Below, one piece after another: positions 20,297-33,039 of a stretch of DNA of 64,000 nt. Both the position numbers and the translations under genes were made by a program. How positions within the stretch are numbered: position 1 is the stretch's first letter; every line of letters begins with the position of its first letter. Source of the stretch: Cladocopium goreaui (Eukaryota; Sar; Dinophyceae; Suessiales; Symbiodiniaceae); assembly GCA_947184155.2 (NCBI GenBank), contig CAMXCT020002013.1, positions 200,001 through 264,000 of the forward strand. The letters are read 5' to 3'. Below the pieces are notes generated by a model that was not told the DNA's origin, ran no database searches, and was given only the letters and a program-made list of their open reading frames with translations.

Positions 20297-20639
20297 TGCT
20301 ACAAAAAGATTACCGGTTCCATTATCGCTACAAAAGCAAATTTACAATTGGGTGCCCTTGAAAACAGGAGAAAATATAACAAAAAAAATCGTGAACCGAA
20401 CCATCAGCAAGTGTCAACCCTGTCGACCAAGTAGAAGGGACACGACAGAAGTGCTTGAAACCTGTCGCTCATTGGTGAGTCTCTCGCAAGAACTGATGGT
20501 GGCATTCCATGCTCTCTCGCCATGGTGAGGTCGTTCCAGTAGCGACCATAGTACAAACAGCGGATCCATGAGCATGCCTGTCCTCCCGAATTTTTCACAG
20601 CATGGCCTGAAGCACTGTCTGTTTTGGTGATGCATGTGA

Positions 20640-20830
20640 AGTGAAAACGTTTAGGCATTGGCTGAAAAATATAAATAAGAACATATATATATATAAATAT
20701 GATATACGTATATTATATTATATTATGATCATATATTTGTGTATGCTCTTTTATGGATTTGTATGGCCTGATTTATTTCACTAAATCAAAAAAAGGCTGG
20801 ATAAAGGACGCCAGTGTCAGCATGTGTCAG
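20640..20830. other. AT-rich intron
   Basis: Low-complexity TA-rich DNA with no coding signal. Confidence 0.5.
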
Positions 20831-21019
20831 CTACAAAAAGTCGCAGCCCAAAGGAATCCTTATAAAAAGTATTTCTTTTCTGCCAAACACATCCAAACAT
20901 GCCAGACAAATCCAAACAAGCACTCAAAATCCGGAACTGACCAAGAAAACGCCTGCTAAAACAATAACCAGTGACAAATTCCGGGAATTCCCCAGATCAC
21001 TTCATTGTTCACATAGGTG

Positions 21020-21369
21020 ATGCTGATGGGAAGCCGGGGCAAACAGCAGCCAGGCAACGGAGCGTACTTCAAGCTTGCAAAGAAGGGAAGGCCTCTCACA
21101 GTCTCGCGATCAAGGTCCGAAAGTCCATGCAGAAGCTTGCGGCACTGCAAATGCGTGCCATGGCCATCGAAGATGACAGCCTTGACAACCCCTTGGCTCA
21201 GAGACAGCAGCTTTCCGATGGTGCTGAGCATGTACAGGTTCCCTCTCAAAGAAGCTTGGGCCCCACCAAAGTTGTGTTCGATTGGCATGGAGCATATGCT
21301 AAGCGGCAACTTCTTCTGAGCGCATGGATCCCACAGTATGGATTCCAAAACTGTGGATGCTTTGCGCAC
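21020..21369 (-). CDS. transposase-like exon with FDGHG motif
   Basis: Acceptor CATTTCCAG|GTG. Reads VRKASTVLESILWDPCAQKK, ICSMPIEHNFGGAQASLRGN, then GVVKAVIFDGHGTHLQCRKL. The hydrophobic strand ending in FDGHG fits a catalytic Asp at the end of an RNase-H-fold beta strand. Same strand and order as the FDAT exon (upstream) and the EQWF exon (downstream). Confidence 0.55.
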
Positions 21370-21499
21370 CTGGAAATGCCCAAACAAACGAAACAACTAA
21401 ATCAATTTAAATCACCATATAAAAGTTCGTTGGATGAAGAGCTTACAAAAACGAATTGACTTCATTGCTGATCTACAAAAACCGATGTGGATGCCATTG

Positions 21500-21771
21500 C
21501 TTCAGCCACAATAGAATCTGGGAGAACATGATATCTGCCAAAGAAATCCAAATATGTCTAGACTGGCTATTGAACGTTCCCTTCCTTCCCAAACAATCAT
21601 GTGCCTTGGAAATGTCAATGTCGTCACCGTCCAAGGGAACAAATGCATTTTCAACTTCTGCATCTGCATCTGGGTACCACATTCCACCCACCATCCCTCT
21701 GCGCCCTCGAAGTTGCATTTGGGATAGTGTAGACGTCAAGTAGGTTGCATCGAATGCAAGGCACAATCTGC
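21500..21771 (-). CDS. transposase-like exon with FDAT motif
   Basis: Acceptor AACTTTGCAG|GC. Reads RLCLAFDATYLTSTLSQMQL, GRRGMVGGMWYPDADAEVEN and FVPLDGDDIDISKAHDCLG. LCLAFDAT resembles the first catalytic strand of a DDE transposase. The 150-nt intron before it contains a TTTTTGTA(G/T) pair near its 5' end but uses a different acceptor. Confidence 0.55.
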
Positions 21772-21924
21772 CTGCAAAGTTTCTAAAGCTAACTTCAAAT
21801 TTTCTCACTTCATGACCAAACAATAAAAACGAAACTGTGTCTGGAGAAAAAAGCTACAAAAAGGAAAAACCGAACTCCATAAGATACAAAAAGCATTAAA
21901 TACAACAAAAAAAATCATCTTGTT

Positions 21925-22721
21925 CAGCAGGTGACGTTTTGGAGTGTTCTCAGGCCTCACGAACCGCTGGTCTGCGATGACAAAGTTCTCCTTCAATTGC
22001 TCTGGCCAAAGAAGGGCAAGTGCACTATTTGGCAAGGCATTCTTGTCGAGCTCATCAAGGGAAATTCGACATAAGGCAGAAGACAATCCAAATTCTCGTG
22101 CTAGCACGGAATTGCCGGTGGCCATTGCCAAGCTCATACCTGCGTCAGAGATCAGGCTGTGCTCAAGTTCGGTGCAATCTTGGCGTGGCCCTTGCATTCC
22201 CACACCAAGAGTTTTTTTGTGCAGCATCCGATGACATTGCAGAACTAATCCTTGAATCAAAGGATGCGATTCCAGTTCGCCACTCAAACAGCTTGCTGCC
22301 ATCTTGAGATTGCAGGCATCCTGCTCAGATGCTTCACCTCCACGTACAATCGCTGTGAAACGTGCCATGACGTCTGCCATGTGTTCTGGGACAGCTGACA
22401 CGTTGACTTGAAGACATGGTTTCACCACCACCGAAATGAACTCCTTCAGCTTGATGCTGGTGTAGGCATTGGACATGAAGGACTTGCGCACATACAGCTG
22501 CAATGGTCCGGTCCTCAACTGCTTCAGCTTGCCCAGTTCTGTATCTCCAGACATGCTACTACCATTGATCTCCGCCATCACCTCAGCCAGGCCGTCAGAT
22601 CCGCCAAACATCCTGGCACTCAACAAAGTGGCTGCATAGTATTTGCGTACAAAGCGTTGCACACCGCGCACAACCTCAAAAGGATGGCAAAGGAATGACC
22701 AACCATAAACCTCCAATCTAG
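21925..22721 (-). CDS. large helical exon of transposase-like gene
   Basis: Begins directly after AACTTTTTGTAG. Reads EVYGWSFLCHPFEVVRGVQR, FVRKYYAATLLSARMFGGSD and continues open for about 260 codons to ENTPKRHLLNK. Mostly alpha-helical in character with no Cys/His cluster. It lies between the zinc-finger exon and the putative catalytic exons, where an insertion or linker domain would be expected. Confidence 0.65.
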
Positions 22722-22865
22722 CTACAAAAAGTTTTCCAGCATGATAGTATCTACAGAAAGTCCTTTTGCTTCCATTTGATTCTATTAGATCTAATGGGAT
22801 TCTGCCTGATCATCCTTACAAAAAAGCTGTTTAGGCAAGTGGGCTCTACAAAAAGATTTTTTGAA

Positions 22866-23776
22866 ACTCTTTCCCTGAATTCACATGTGTAGGAACACTA
22901 TGGGCATACCCCAAAGCTTTGCATTGTCCGCAAACAAACTTCCCATCCGTGCTCATCTGATCGGTTTCCTCCTCACAATCTTTCGCCCGGATGTACCAAG
23001 CATTTTCACTGACTTCATGCCAATATTTGTGCACAGAACATTCAGCCAGATTTGCATACGATGCCCAGATGCGAAACTCCTCTCTGAAGGCGTAGAGCTT
23101 TCCAGCATTGTGAGGATCGTTCACACACAATCCCGGGCAAGGGCGTACCTCTCCATGAGCCCCACCAACAGTGATTGGGACGCTTGCAGTCTCTGACAGG
23201 CGCAAATATCTTTGATGCATCGGAGACCTGACATGCTTCAGGAGAAAATGCCTGCAGGTTTTGTATTTCCTCTTGCTCAGCTCACCAATCTTGCCCTTTG
23301 GAAAGCGACGTGTCCTGCACACTGTGCACTGGTACGGTACCTTCTTGTTCCTGGTCCCTGCTGGCAATATCTTGATGATCGGGGAAAACTCCTCGAAGAG
23401 CTGCTCCAATTTTTCAGCTGGCGAGATCCCATCATCTGACTTTTTGTTTCCATCATGTGCTTCACCGTTGTCCTCCGAAAGCGTGCAATCATCATGTGCT
23501 GCACCCTTCTTCTCCGGCTCATCTTCTCCATCCCTTGCCTTTTTCTGCTTGCCGTCTCTCTCCTTATCCTCTGTGACATCAGCTCCTCTAGCAACTCTTT
23601 CGTCTCCGTTGAGCCATGCACTCACAGCCTCGTCATGCTTCTGGCGGGTGTACCCACACATTTCCAGGAGCTTTATGCATGACTCGCATTTCACTTCTGC
23701 TTCATTGAGTAAGGCTGCTTGCAACTTTTTGAAGCCGTTCATGGAGCAGTAGGACGCCTTCTTCATGTTGGCCAAC
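22866..23776 (-). CDS. zinc-finger exon with charged N-terminal half
   Basis: Acceptor CACCCTGTAG|G. The first half reads NMKKASYCSMNGFKKLQAAL and a long Lys/Glu/Asp-rich linker. The second half contains VPYQCTVCRTRRFPKGKIGE and KTCRHFLLKHVRSPMHQRYL, a C-x2-C...H-x4-H arrangement like a BED-type DNA-binding finger. It ends near THVNSGKEFQK. In DNA transposases such a finger sits N-terminal of the catalytic core, which is the order seen here. Confidence 0.65.
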
Positions 23777-24079
23777 CTACAGGGTGCATCAGGGCGCAAG
23801 AAAAAGGAAAAAAGGGGATAAAAAGAGGGGAACAAAAAGAGACCTATTTAAAATTCCTTACAAACACCAAAGCCAAGGTCTAGGCACTAAAAAAAGCAAA
23901 ACCAAGTCTGCTCCAGAAACTACTGATAAAAATCAAGCAAAGGTTTTCATGAGGATGATGAGAACACATAGAAAAAGCAGTTGTGTCTTCATTTTTCAAC
24001 ATTTTTTTATCATTTTTTTTTCGGTATAATCTCTTTCTTGAAAATTACACTTCTGTGCATTTTTGGATCCACATCAGAG

Positions 24080-24237
24080 CAGGCCTGGAATGAACACGCT
24101 GGAACTCTGCCCATGTGATGCCGATCCCAGAGAGAAACATCCTGGTGGCTGCTCGCTTCTTGTCCTGGTTCGTCTGAGGCTTCTTCCAGCAGGAGCGCGT
24201 GTGCGAGCTGCGACGAAGACGAAGCTTGTCCTGCAGG
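24080..24237 (-). CDS. basic exon
   Basis: Acceptor TCCCTGCAG|GAC; reads DKLRLRRSSHTRSCWKKPQT, then NQDKKRAATRMFLSGIGITW and AEFQRVHSRP. An alternative frame is also open. Charge and position suit a DNA-binding linker. Confidence 0.45.
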
Positions 24238-24344
24238 GAATTCATAAAGAAGGAGATGAGGTGGAGACTCTTTTGGCCAGAAACGTGCAACACCATCAGG
24301 TTCATGTGGGACAAACAAGAAAACAGAATATAAAAATATGTTCT

Positions 24345-25037
24345 TCCAGTATCTTCTAGTGTGATCTTGGACGCTATGTATGTTGCAGCTCTCTCCTCTG
24401 AGTCTGAATCGCCAAGAGCAAGGCCATCATCTTCAGATGCTGCATCAGGTTTAACTTTTGCCTGCTTTTGGCGTTTCTTCTTTGTCTTGCCTACGTTCCC
24501 TTCCCCTTCAGAGCTTGGTTCTTCCTTTCTTGCTTCTTGTTTCCTTTTCTGGGGAGCTTTCAAAACAGTCTCTACTTTGCGGGGTTGTCCAAAGGCTACA
24601 GGCCGGCACTGATTCACTCGGGAGGTGCATTCACCATGTTTTTCGGGTTCACCATGCTTTTCTGGTGACATTTCATTGCTATCCTGTTTCCTTTTCACTC
24701 GAGATTTGCGCACACCTGGCTTTTCCGGTGTCATTTCATTGCTATCAATTTCCGCTTTGCCCTTCTTGTTTCCTTTCTCAGGTGTAGCAAATCCCGATGC
24801 TGTGCGTTTTTTTTGCAAAGGAGTCTGCTGCTTGCTCTGCGGGGTTTTCACTGGAGTACTCTTTGCTTTCTTGGGTGATTTCTTGGCAGTAGGCGTTTGG
24901 GGCTTGGCTGGCGAGTCCAGTTGTGCCTTGACAGATTGGCGGAGCTGAGCTGGCATTTCCTCGACCAGTCCCTGCGCACCAAACAATCTTTGCCATGCTG
25001 GGTCTTTGGAACGGCTTTTCCACAATGCCGCGAGCTC
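24345..25037 (-). CDS. Lys-rich exon following OTU-like segment
   Basis: Acceptor AATTGCCAG|GAG; reads ELAALWKSRSKDPAWQRLFG, then a long low-complexity basic region (PKKAKSTPVKTPQSKQQTPL; repeated DSNEMTPEKPG and DSNEMSPEKHG). An acidic end follows (SEDDGLALGDSDSEERAATY). The start joins naturally to VQELRM from the preceding exon if a GA donor is used. Probably disordered and nuclear. Confidence 0.6.
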
Positions 25038-25259
25038 CTGGCAATTAACAGTTGATATCAGATGATATCCATTGATTCCAATCTCCAAGATATGCTACAA
25101 AAAAGCCTTCCCGACTGATAAGCTCTACAAAAACATCTTTGGCAAACAATACCAATAGATAAGATACCAATAGCTGATTGATGCAACTAAAAAGAACCTA
25201 CAAAAAACATCAAAAAAAACAATGCACTATCAAAACCTCTACAAAAAGCAATCCCTTGC

Positions 25260-25893
25260 AAACAAACCAAGGTTCCATCCTTAGCTCTTGCACACGCTCC
25301 TCCGTGCTCAGGGTGGACTGCACAAAGCAACCTGCTTGAACTGCCAGCATGGTCCAGAGAGCACAATTGCCGTCCCCAGGAACTTCTGCTGGCAGGAGCT
25401 CCAACTTGATTGCCTCATCGTAGAACACTTTCCTTTTCTCCAAGCGGGCCACATGCTGGTGAAGCGACTGAGCCATCATCACATCTACAAATTGCATCTC
25501 CTTCAAATGTTCCTGTGTACGGGCAATGGCATCATCAAGCTTCTTCAATAGTTTGGAAACCATCGGGTCCCATTCCTCATTCAACTGACTTCTGGGGTAA
25601 AGTGGCAAGTAATGATTCAACTTCAGGAAGTCAACCCGCTCAAAGGAATTGTGGCAGGCAGCAAAGATCCAAGTGCTCGGTGAATGAATGCTGGGGCTTT
25701 CTTCACCTGGAAGAAGTGCTTTAGTGTCCAACCCATTCAAGTAGGAACTCACAGAGCGCACAACAGGAGGTCCTTTGGTCTCATTGTCATAAACCAGGAG
25801 GAGGACATCCTTCTCGTGTGCAGCTGCTAGAATTGCTATGTCCAAAATTCCCAGGTAGACCCCATCGTTCTGCACATGGTCTGCATAGAGAGC
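25260..25893 (-). CDS. OTU-protease-like exon
   Basis: OTU domains are cysteine proteases that remove ubiquitin-like tags; they also occur inside transposon proteins. The exon starts after TCTTTTTAAG|G with ALYADHVQNDGVYLGILDIA and ILAAAHEKDVLLLVYDNE, resembling the C-terminal half of an OTU fold. About 120 codons later comes LLPAEVPGDGNCALWTMLAV; D-G-N-C is the OTU catalytic Asp/Cys motif that normally opens the domain. The order is therefore reversed, or two partial OTU units lie in tandem. Activity cannot be judged. The donor is unclear (GAACCT or GCAAGG). Confidence 0.65.
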
Positions 25894-28179
25894 CTTAAAA
25901 AGACCGAAGCAACAAAACCCCTGCAGTAGTCATAAAGAGTATGTAGAAGAGGTTTCCTATTTGACTGTTCCATGCTACAAACAAACTGATGTGACTGGCA
26001 AGCTCTACAAAAACCATTATTGGATATTGTCAAAGAAGTGAAGCCCAGGTGATGCAGAACTTCCATGGCAGGCCGAAACAAAGAAAGACCAGATTCATCC
26101 AAATTCCTCATTTAAAAAAATAGTCTGTGTGCATAAGTGGGCATCGGGTGAATTATTGACTTGTGGATACTTGTGGTGCAAAAATGTGGGGGCTCTATCA
26201 GGCAAAGGTGCGATAAGTGCTTCAAGCTCTGGATCATATGCAGTGTCAGCTTCCACCTCTGGAACCTCAAAAGGAAGGAAATGGATGATGCTTCAAAGTT
26301 CAGAATTGAACGGAAGGGAATCGAAAGGGCAGATTAATACAAAAAAAACAATATGGAACAATGTCTCGCTGGACTGTTCGACATGCTACAGAAAGATTTC
26401 CGGGGCCAAATGGTTTACAAAAACCAACCTGTGCAGGCCAAACCCACCAACAAGGCATTGGGGCCCATAGGGGATACAGAATCACCATGAAAAATCATGA
26501 AAACACATCGAGAAAAACCATGGAAAAACCAAACTTTTGGAGGCTGTTTTTTTCCATTCAATCTCTTTCATAAAAATTGCACTTCTGTGCATTTTTGGTG
26601 GGCCGGTCAGGACCTAGTGGTTTTGAGTACCCTGGAACGTCCCCAACACCAAGCATTCAGCTGCTTGCCAAAAAAAAGTCCTACTCCCTCAATCCCAGTG
26701 GGCAAGTCGCAGCTTCGGACTTTCCCACATCCTCTGCTTGCTCAGCCTTCTCAGCAACCTGGGCCCCAACAGTCTAAGATATTTTAGCGACAGGGGTGTC
26801 GAGAACTTCACCTTCGATATACCCTCCAGCAACTGGTGAAAACTTAACATTCTAATATCATCAATGACATACAATCAATGCATTTAAAAACAATATATTA
26901 CCATATATATCACTCTCTTCTAAGTCTCAAACCCACTGCCAACCTGGAAACCCGGGCTCAACGAATATAGGTCTCAGAATCAGCAGCAATACATGAATTG
27001 CAATTGCATGGTTACATTGTTTCTATGGAAATTGAAAATCTAAATATCAAAATGTCTACAGTAGATATATATATATATGTATACAAATATATATATATAA
27101 ACAATTATATAATATTATATACATATGACTTGTATATATACTGTTATGATCTTAAATGACCCTTCCATGTCTCAACTCCACAGACAAGACGCATCTCCGG
27201 GATGTAGATCAACACCATCTGTGGTCTTGTCAGACGTCTCAGGGACCTGAGTTCGCATACTACAAAAATACTTCTGGGGCCACAGGGTCTACAAAAACCA
27301 ACCTATGCAGGCCAAACCCACCAACAAGGCATTGGGGCCCATAGGGGATACAGAATCACCATGAAAACACATCGAGAAAAACCATGGAAAAACCAAACTT
27401 TTGGAGACTTAACATTCTAATATCATCAATGACATAAAAATCACTGCATTTAAAACAATATAGAACCATATATATATATATATCACTCTTTAAAGAGTTT
27501 TTAAGTCTCAAACCCACTGCCAACCTGGAAACCCGGGCTCAACGAACTAGTTGCAGATTTGGGCTCAGAATCAGCAGCATTGTATACATATACAGTATAT
27601 ATATATATACATATGTATGTATTCTTAAATGACCCTTCCATGTCTCAACTCCACAGACAAGACGCAGCTCCGGGATCTTCACCATCTGTGGTCTTGTCAG
27701 ACGTCTCAGGGACCTGAGTTCGCATACTACAAAAATACTTCTGGGGTCAAAGGGTCTACAAAAACCAACCTGTGCAGGCCAAACCCACCAACAAGGCATT
27801 GGGGCCCATAGGGGATACAGAATCACCATGAAAACACATCGAGAAAAACCATGGAAAAACCAAACTTTTGGAGGCTGTTTTTTTCCCATTCAATCTCTTT
27901 CATAAAAATTGCAGTTCTGTGCATTTTTGGTGGGCCGGTCAGGACCTAGTGGTTTTGAGTACCCTGGAACGTCCCCGACACCAAGCATTCAGCTGCTTGC
28001 CCAGAAAAAGTCCTACTCCCTCAACCCCAGTGGGCAAGTCACAGCTTTGGACTTGCCCACATCCTCTGCTTGCTCAGCCATCTCAGCAACCTGGGCCCCA
28101 ACAGTCTGAGATATTTTAGCGACAGGGGTGTCGAGAACTTCACCTTCGATATACCCTCCAGAAACTGGTGACAACTTAA

Positions 28180-28960
28180 TACTTGAGAGGGGGGGACGAA
28201 AGGTAGGGGGGGGCAAAAGAGAGCAACAGGAAAAATATTGCCAAACTGAGATTGATACTTCTCTTCACTCAAACCTCCTGCAGAAGAAAATGTTAGCCCC
28301 CAAAAAAGCTTTGTGGGAATAGAATCAGAAACATAATGTCAAATGTAAAGTAACTTCGCGCGAACCATCCTGCATGCAGGTGCTTCTCCGCGCGCGCGCG
28401 GCGCGCGCGCGCGCGAGCGCACGCATGTGCGGGACGTAAACATTGCGAGTCTCTATTCCCCGGCACGGCCTCAATGGGACTAGAACATCCACGATAGATC
28501 GATAGATCAATACATCGATAGATAGATAGATAGATAGATAGATAAAACTATAAATAGATGAATAAATAGATAGAGAGATAGAAGCATCGATCGATAAATA
28601 GATAGATCGATGGCTACCTTGATCGATAAACAGATAGATAAATAGATAGATCAATAGGTAGATAGATAGATAGATAGATCCAAGGATAGATAGATAAATA
28701 CATACATAGATGGACAACTAGATAGATAGATACATCGATAGATAGATGGATAAGGAGGTAAGTACATAGTCAGAGAAAAAGAAAGAAAAAAATGCGGACC
28801 AGGGGGAATCGAATGGGGGGGGGCGGGGCCCCCCCCTTAAGTGGAGATTCAATACTCTCGGCTTTCAATTTCCGGGAAAGGAGCAGCCACCTCCCCCAGT
28901 ACTAAACTAGTACTAAAGTACATAGAACTCAGGTAGCCTAGGCTACCTTTCGTGATTACC
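28180..28960. other. low-complexity insert in the unit array
   Basis: Contains a CG-alternating run (about 28,388-28,420, possible Z-DNA), a GATA/GATC satellite (28,490-28,750), and G- and C-homopolymer runs (28,815-28,836). No gene. Frames through the GATA tract are artefacts. Confidence 0.8.
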
Positions 28961-30352
28961 ACCAATGACATACAATCACTACATATAACATCATATCACA
29001 ACAAATAAAACCATATAGCACCCTTTTAAATATTTGTAAGTCTCATTATATATATAAATATATCAAATTAATTCAAATTATATCGATATATTTGTATACT
29101 TGTTCCCTATTGTTCCCTGACTTTCCCTGACTTGTATATACTGAGTTGATCTGAAATGACTCTTCCATGTTTCAGCTCCACAGACAAGACGCAACACCAT
29201 TGGTCTTGTCAGACGTCTCAGGGACCTGAGTTCGCAGACTACAAAAATACTTCTGGGGTCAAAGGGTCTACAAAAACCAACCTGTGCAGGCCAAACCCAC
29301 CAACAAGGCATTGGGGTCCATAGGGGATACAGAATCACCATGAAAACATATCGAGAAAAACCATGGAAAAACCAAACTTTTGGAGGCTATTTTTTTCCAT
29401 TCAATCTCTTTCATAAAAATTGCACTTCTGTGCACTTTTGGTGGGCCGGTCAGGACCTAGTGGTTTTGAGTACCCTGGAACGTCCCCGACACCAAGCATT
29501 CAGCTGCTTGCCCAAAAAAAGTCCTACTCCCTCAATCCCAGTGGGCAAGTCACAGCTTTGGACTTTCCCACATCATTTGCCTGCTCAGCCATCTCAGCAA
29601 CCTGGGCTCCAACAGTCTGAGATATTTTAGCGACAGGGGTGTCGAGAACTTCACCTTCGATATACCCTCCAGCAACTGGTGAAAACTTAACATTCTAATA
29701 TCATCAATGACATAAAATCACTGCATTTAAAACAATATAGAACCATATGTATATATATATATATATCACTCTTTAAAGTATTTTTAAGTCTCAAACCCAT
29801 TGCCAACCTGGAAACCCGGGCTCAACGAACTAGTTGCAGATTTGGGCTCAGAATCAGCAGCATTGTATACATATACAGTATATATATATACATATGACTT
29901 GTATATATACTGTTATGATCTTAAATGACCCTTCCATGTCTCAACTCCACAGACAAGACGCAGCTCCGGGATCTTCACCATCTGTGGTCTTGTCAGACGT
30001 CTCAGGGACCTGAGTTCGTAGACTACAAAAATACTTCTGGGGTCAAAGGGTCTACAAAAACCAACCTGTGCAGGCCAAACCCACCAACAAGGCATTGGGG
30101 TCCATAGGGGATACAGAATCACCATGAAAACACATCGAGAAAAACCATGGAAAAACCGAACTTTTGGAGGCTGTTTTTTTTCCATTCAATCTCTTTCATA
30201 AAAATTGCAGTTCTGTGCATTTTTGGTGGGCCGGTCAGGACCTAGTGGTTTTGAGTACCCTGGAACGTCCCCAACACCAAGCATTCAGCTGCTTGCACAA
30301 AAAAAGTCCTACTCCCTCAATCCCAGTGGGCAAGTCACAGCTTTGGACTTGC

Positions 30353-30460
30353 CCACATCCTTTGCCTGCTCAGCCATCTCAGCAACCTGGGCCCCAACAG
30401 TCTGAGATATTTTAGCGACAGGGGTGTCGAGAACTTCACCTTCGATATACCCTCCAGCAA
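30353..30460 (-). CDS. representative repeated exon of the unit array
   Basis: 108 nt between TTGTCACCAG| and GG|GCAAGT. In frame it reads AGGYIEGEVLDTPVAKISQ then TVGAQVAEMAEQAKDVG. Equivalent exons lie at about 26.74-26.84, 28.05-28.17, 29.57-29.68, 31.10-31.21 and 35.05-35.16 kb with few differences. A second frame is also open in most copies. Confidence 0.5.
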
Positions 30461-32080
30461 CTGGTGACAACTTAATATTACCACCAATGACATACAATCA
30501 CTACATATAACATCATATAACAACAAATAAAACCATATAGCACCCTTTTAAATATTTGTAAGTCTCATTATATATATATATAAATATATATCAAATTAAT
30601 TCAAATTATATCAATATATTTGAATATTTGTTCCCTATTGTTCCCTGACTTCCCCTGACTTGTATATATTGAGTTGATCTGAAATGACTCTTCCATGTTT
30701 CAGCTCCACAGACAAGACGCAACACCACCATTGGTCTTGTCAGACGTCTCAGGGACCTGAGTTCGTAGACTACAAAAATACTTCTGGGGTCAAAGGGTCT
30801 ACAAAAACCAACCTGTGCAGGCCAAACTCACCAACAAGGCATTGGGGCCCATAGGGGATACAGAATCACCATGAAAACACATCGAGAAAAACCATGGAAA
30901 AACCAAACTTTTGGAGGCTGTTTTTTTCCATTCAATCTCTTTCATAAAAATTGCACTTCTGTGCATTTTTGGTGGGCCGGTCAGGACCTAGTGGTTTTGA
31001 GTACCCTGGAACGTCCCCAACACCAAGCATTCAGCTGCTTGCCCAAAAAAAGTCCTACTCCCTCAATCCCAGTTGGCAAGTCACAGCTTTGGACTTGCCC
31101 ACATCATTTGCCTGCTCAGCCATCTCAGCAACCTGGGCCCCAACAGTCTGAGATATTTTAGCGACAGGGGTGTCGAGAACTTCACCTTCGATATACCCTC
31201 CAGCAACTGGTGACAACTTAATATTACCACCAATGACATACAATCACTACATATAACATCATATAACAACAAATAAAACCATATAGCACCCTTTTAAATA
31301 TTTGTAAGTCTCATTATATATATATATAAATATATATCAAATTAATTCAAATTATATCAATATATTTGAATATTTGTTCCCTATTGTTCCCTGACTTCCC
31401 CTGACTTGTATATATTGAGTTGATCTGAAATGACTCTTCCATGTTTCAGCTCCACAGACAAGACGCAACACCACCATTGGTCTTGTCAGACGTCTCAGGG
31501 ACCTGAGTTCGTAGACTACAAAAATACTTCTGGGGTCAAAGGGTCTACAAAAACCAACCTGTGCAGGCCAAACCCACCAACAAGGCATTGGGGCCCATAG
31601 GGGATACAGAATCACCATGAAAACATATCGAGAAAAACCATGGAAAAACCAAACTTTTGGAGGCTATTTTTTTCCATTCAATCTCTTTCATAAAAATTGC
31701 ACTTCTGTGCATTTTTGGTGGGCCGGTCAGGACCTAGTGGTTTTGAGTACCCTGGAACGTCCCCGACACCAAGCATTCAGGTGCTTGCACATTTAAAAAT
31801 AGAAGACATATACAAAAAAGATCTCGCAAGTAGGTATGAAGGAAATACAGCCACACCATTCCCAAACCCAAACCACGTCATTCTCACCACTGAATCTTCT
31901 CAATCACAGGCATTCACCTGTGAAAGTGTCCAATCTGAGTTCAGTTAATGTCTGTTCTTAGCTTTCAACAAGTTAGTAAAATGGATCAAAGCGGATCCAT
32001 TCTGGAACAAAGGAACTGTGCAGTCTTGGCGCAAAAGCAATCAAAAGAATACGATGGGACAGCCATGGGTGTCTTCACAC

Positions 32081-32326
32081 CTTCATGTGCTGGGAATCAT
32101 CGACATCAGATTGCGAACTGATCACGACAGGGTCTTCGACCATCATGGTATCGCTGGCAGAATCCTCTATGATCTCTGCAGGGGACACCGGAGAAACAGG
32201 CCGATTCATCCAGCACTGGAACAAGGACTTACAAAACTCACTAGTGAATTCTGCGGAGGAAGCTAGATCTTTTCCTCCTGTCCATTGCGATTTTCCATCT
32301 GCTTTCCTGCTGCGTGTGTAATATAC
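32081..32326 (-). CDS. Ser/Asp-rich exon
   Basis: Clean acceptor CTGCTGCAG|G and donor ATGAAG|GTGTGA. Reads VYYTRSRKADGKSQWTGGKD, SEFCKSLFQCWMNRPVSPVS, then an acidic end (DTMMVEDPVVISSQSDVDDS). It lies just downstream of the methyltransferase-like exons and may be their C-terminus. Confidence 0.6.
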
Positions 32327-32799
32327 CTGCAGCAGTGTGTTGTGAAACATTGGCAGGCTAGAAACACATTATGTATCATTATGATTCATTATGTATCATT
32401 TGTATTCATTTCTATTCATTTGTAGGCATCTGAAATTGGTTTGCCTAATTTATATTTCAGGAAAAAACACAATATCCTGAACTCATGACAAACAAGCTGC
32501 TTTCTTGTTCTGTCTCCTTGCTTGGCGCCGCCTGAAACGCTTGCTGATGCGAAGTCTGTCTGCTTTGGTCATCTTTCGCCGCAACTCCACGGCCGAGCTG
32601 CAGGGAGCATGAGGGGCAGGGAATGTAATTGATTCATACTGATGAAAAAGAGGTCAAGCTGTGCAAAATAAAACATTGCTGTGAGGTTGGCTTGACCTAA
32701 AAAGATCATTATAGATCTATATAGATCTATATAGTTCAAACATCTTCAAACACGTACCTATTAAATCGTATTAACACATATCGACACTTGGTTTACCCT

Positions 32800-32921
32800 G
32801 CCAGCCCTGCCTCAAGTTGCTGCTTAAGTGCGTACACTTGTGCATGTCGTGATTGTAGAGCCCCATCCACGTAACCACAATGAACCTGTGCCCAACCATC
32901 TGATCCCAGAATACATATAGC
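32800..32921 (-). CDS. methyltransferase-like gene, last conserved exon
   Basis: Begins exactly after CTTTCTGTAG and reads YVFWDQMVGHRFIVVTWMGL then YNHDMHKCTHLSSNLRQG, with donor CAGG|GTAAAC. The MG-x-Y-x(4)-K-x-T pattern matches the segment that follows the EQP motif in the dinoflagellate PPC/EQP family. A second motif copy (TTTATGTAG) lies 31 nt upstream. Confidence 0.6.
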
Positions 32922-33039
32922 TACAGAAAGGAATTCCATATGGATCCATGCTACATAAAGAGTTTCTGGCATTCCCAAATGGTTTTTGAAATTACACTCA
33001 CTGAATCTTACTGATCCATACTGACCCCCCAAAACAACT

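Larger units (their letters stand above)
26361..31790 (-). repeat. array of ~750-bp exon/intron units (7 copies)
   Basis: Units start near 26.36, 27.15, 27.63, 29.15, 29.92, 30.69 and 31.43 kb. Each holds, on the minus strand, an exon after TTGTCACCAG reading AGGYIEGEVLDTPVAKISQ with a GC donor (GCAAGT). Each also holds a second segment after paired TTTTTGTAG motifs (ELRSLRRLTRP or QVPETSDKTTDGEDP, frame uncertain). The second unit lacks the first exon and the seventh is cut off at 31,790. A 780-bp unrelated block (28,180-28,960) interrupts the array. Confidence 0.8.

Noticed and set aside
16480..27300. Idea that each TTTTTGTAG pair bounds a ~30-nt mini-intron or an excised DNA segment as in ciliates
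   Set aside because: In several introns both motifs are internal and a different AG is the acceptor (for example 17,198 and 21,772). In others only the downstream copy abuts the exon. A 3' splice signature fits better.
28325..28717. Ile/Tyr/Ser-rich open frame on the minus strand
   Set aside because: Lies in the GATA/GATC satellite.
28795..28880. Second tRNA-like patch (ATTCGATTCCCCC on the minus strand)
   Set aside because: Stems do not pair; the region is dominated by G and C homopolymers.
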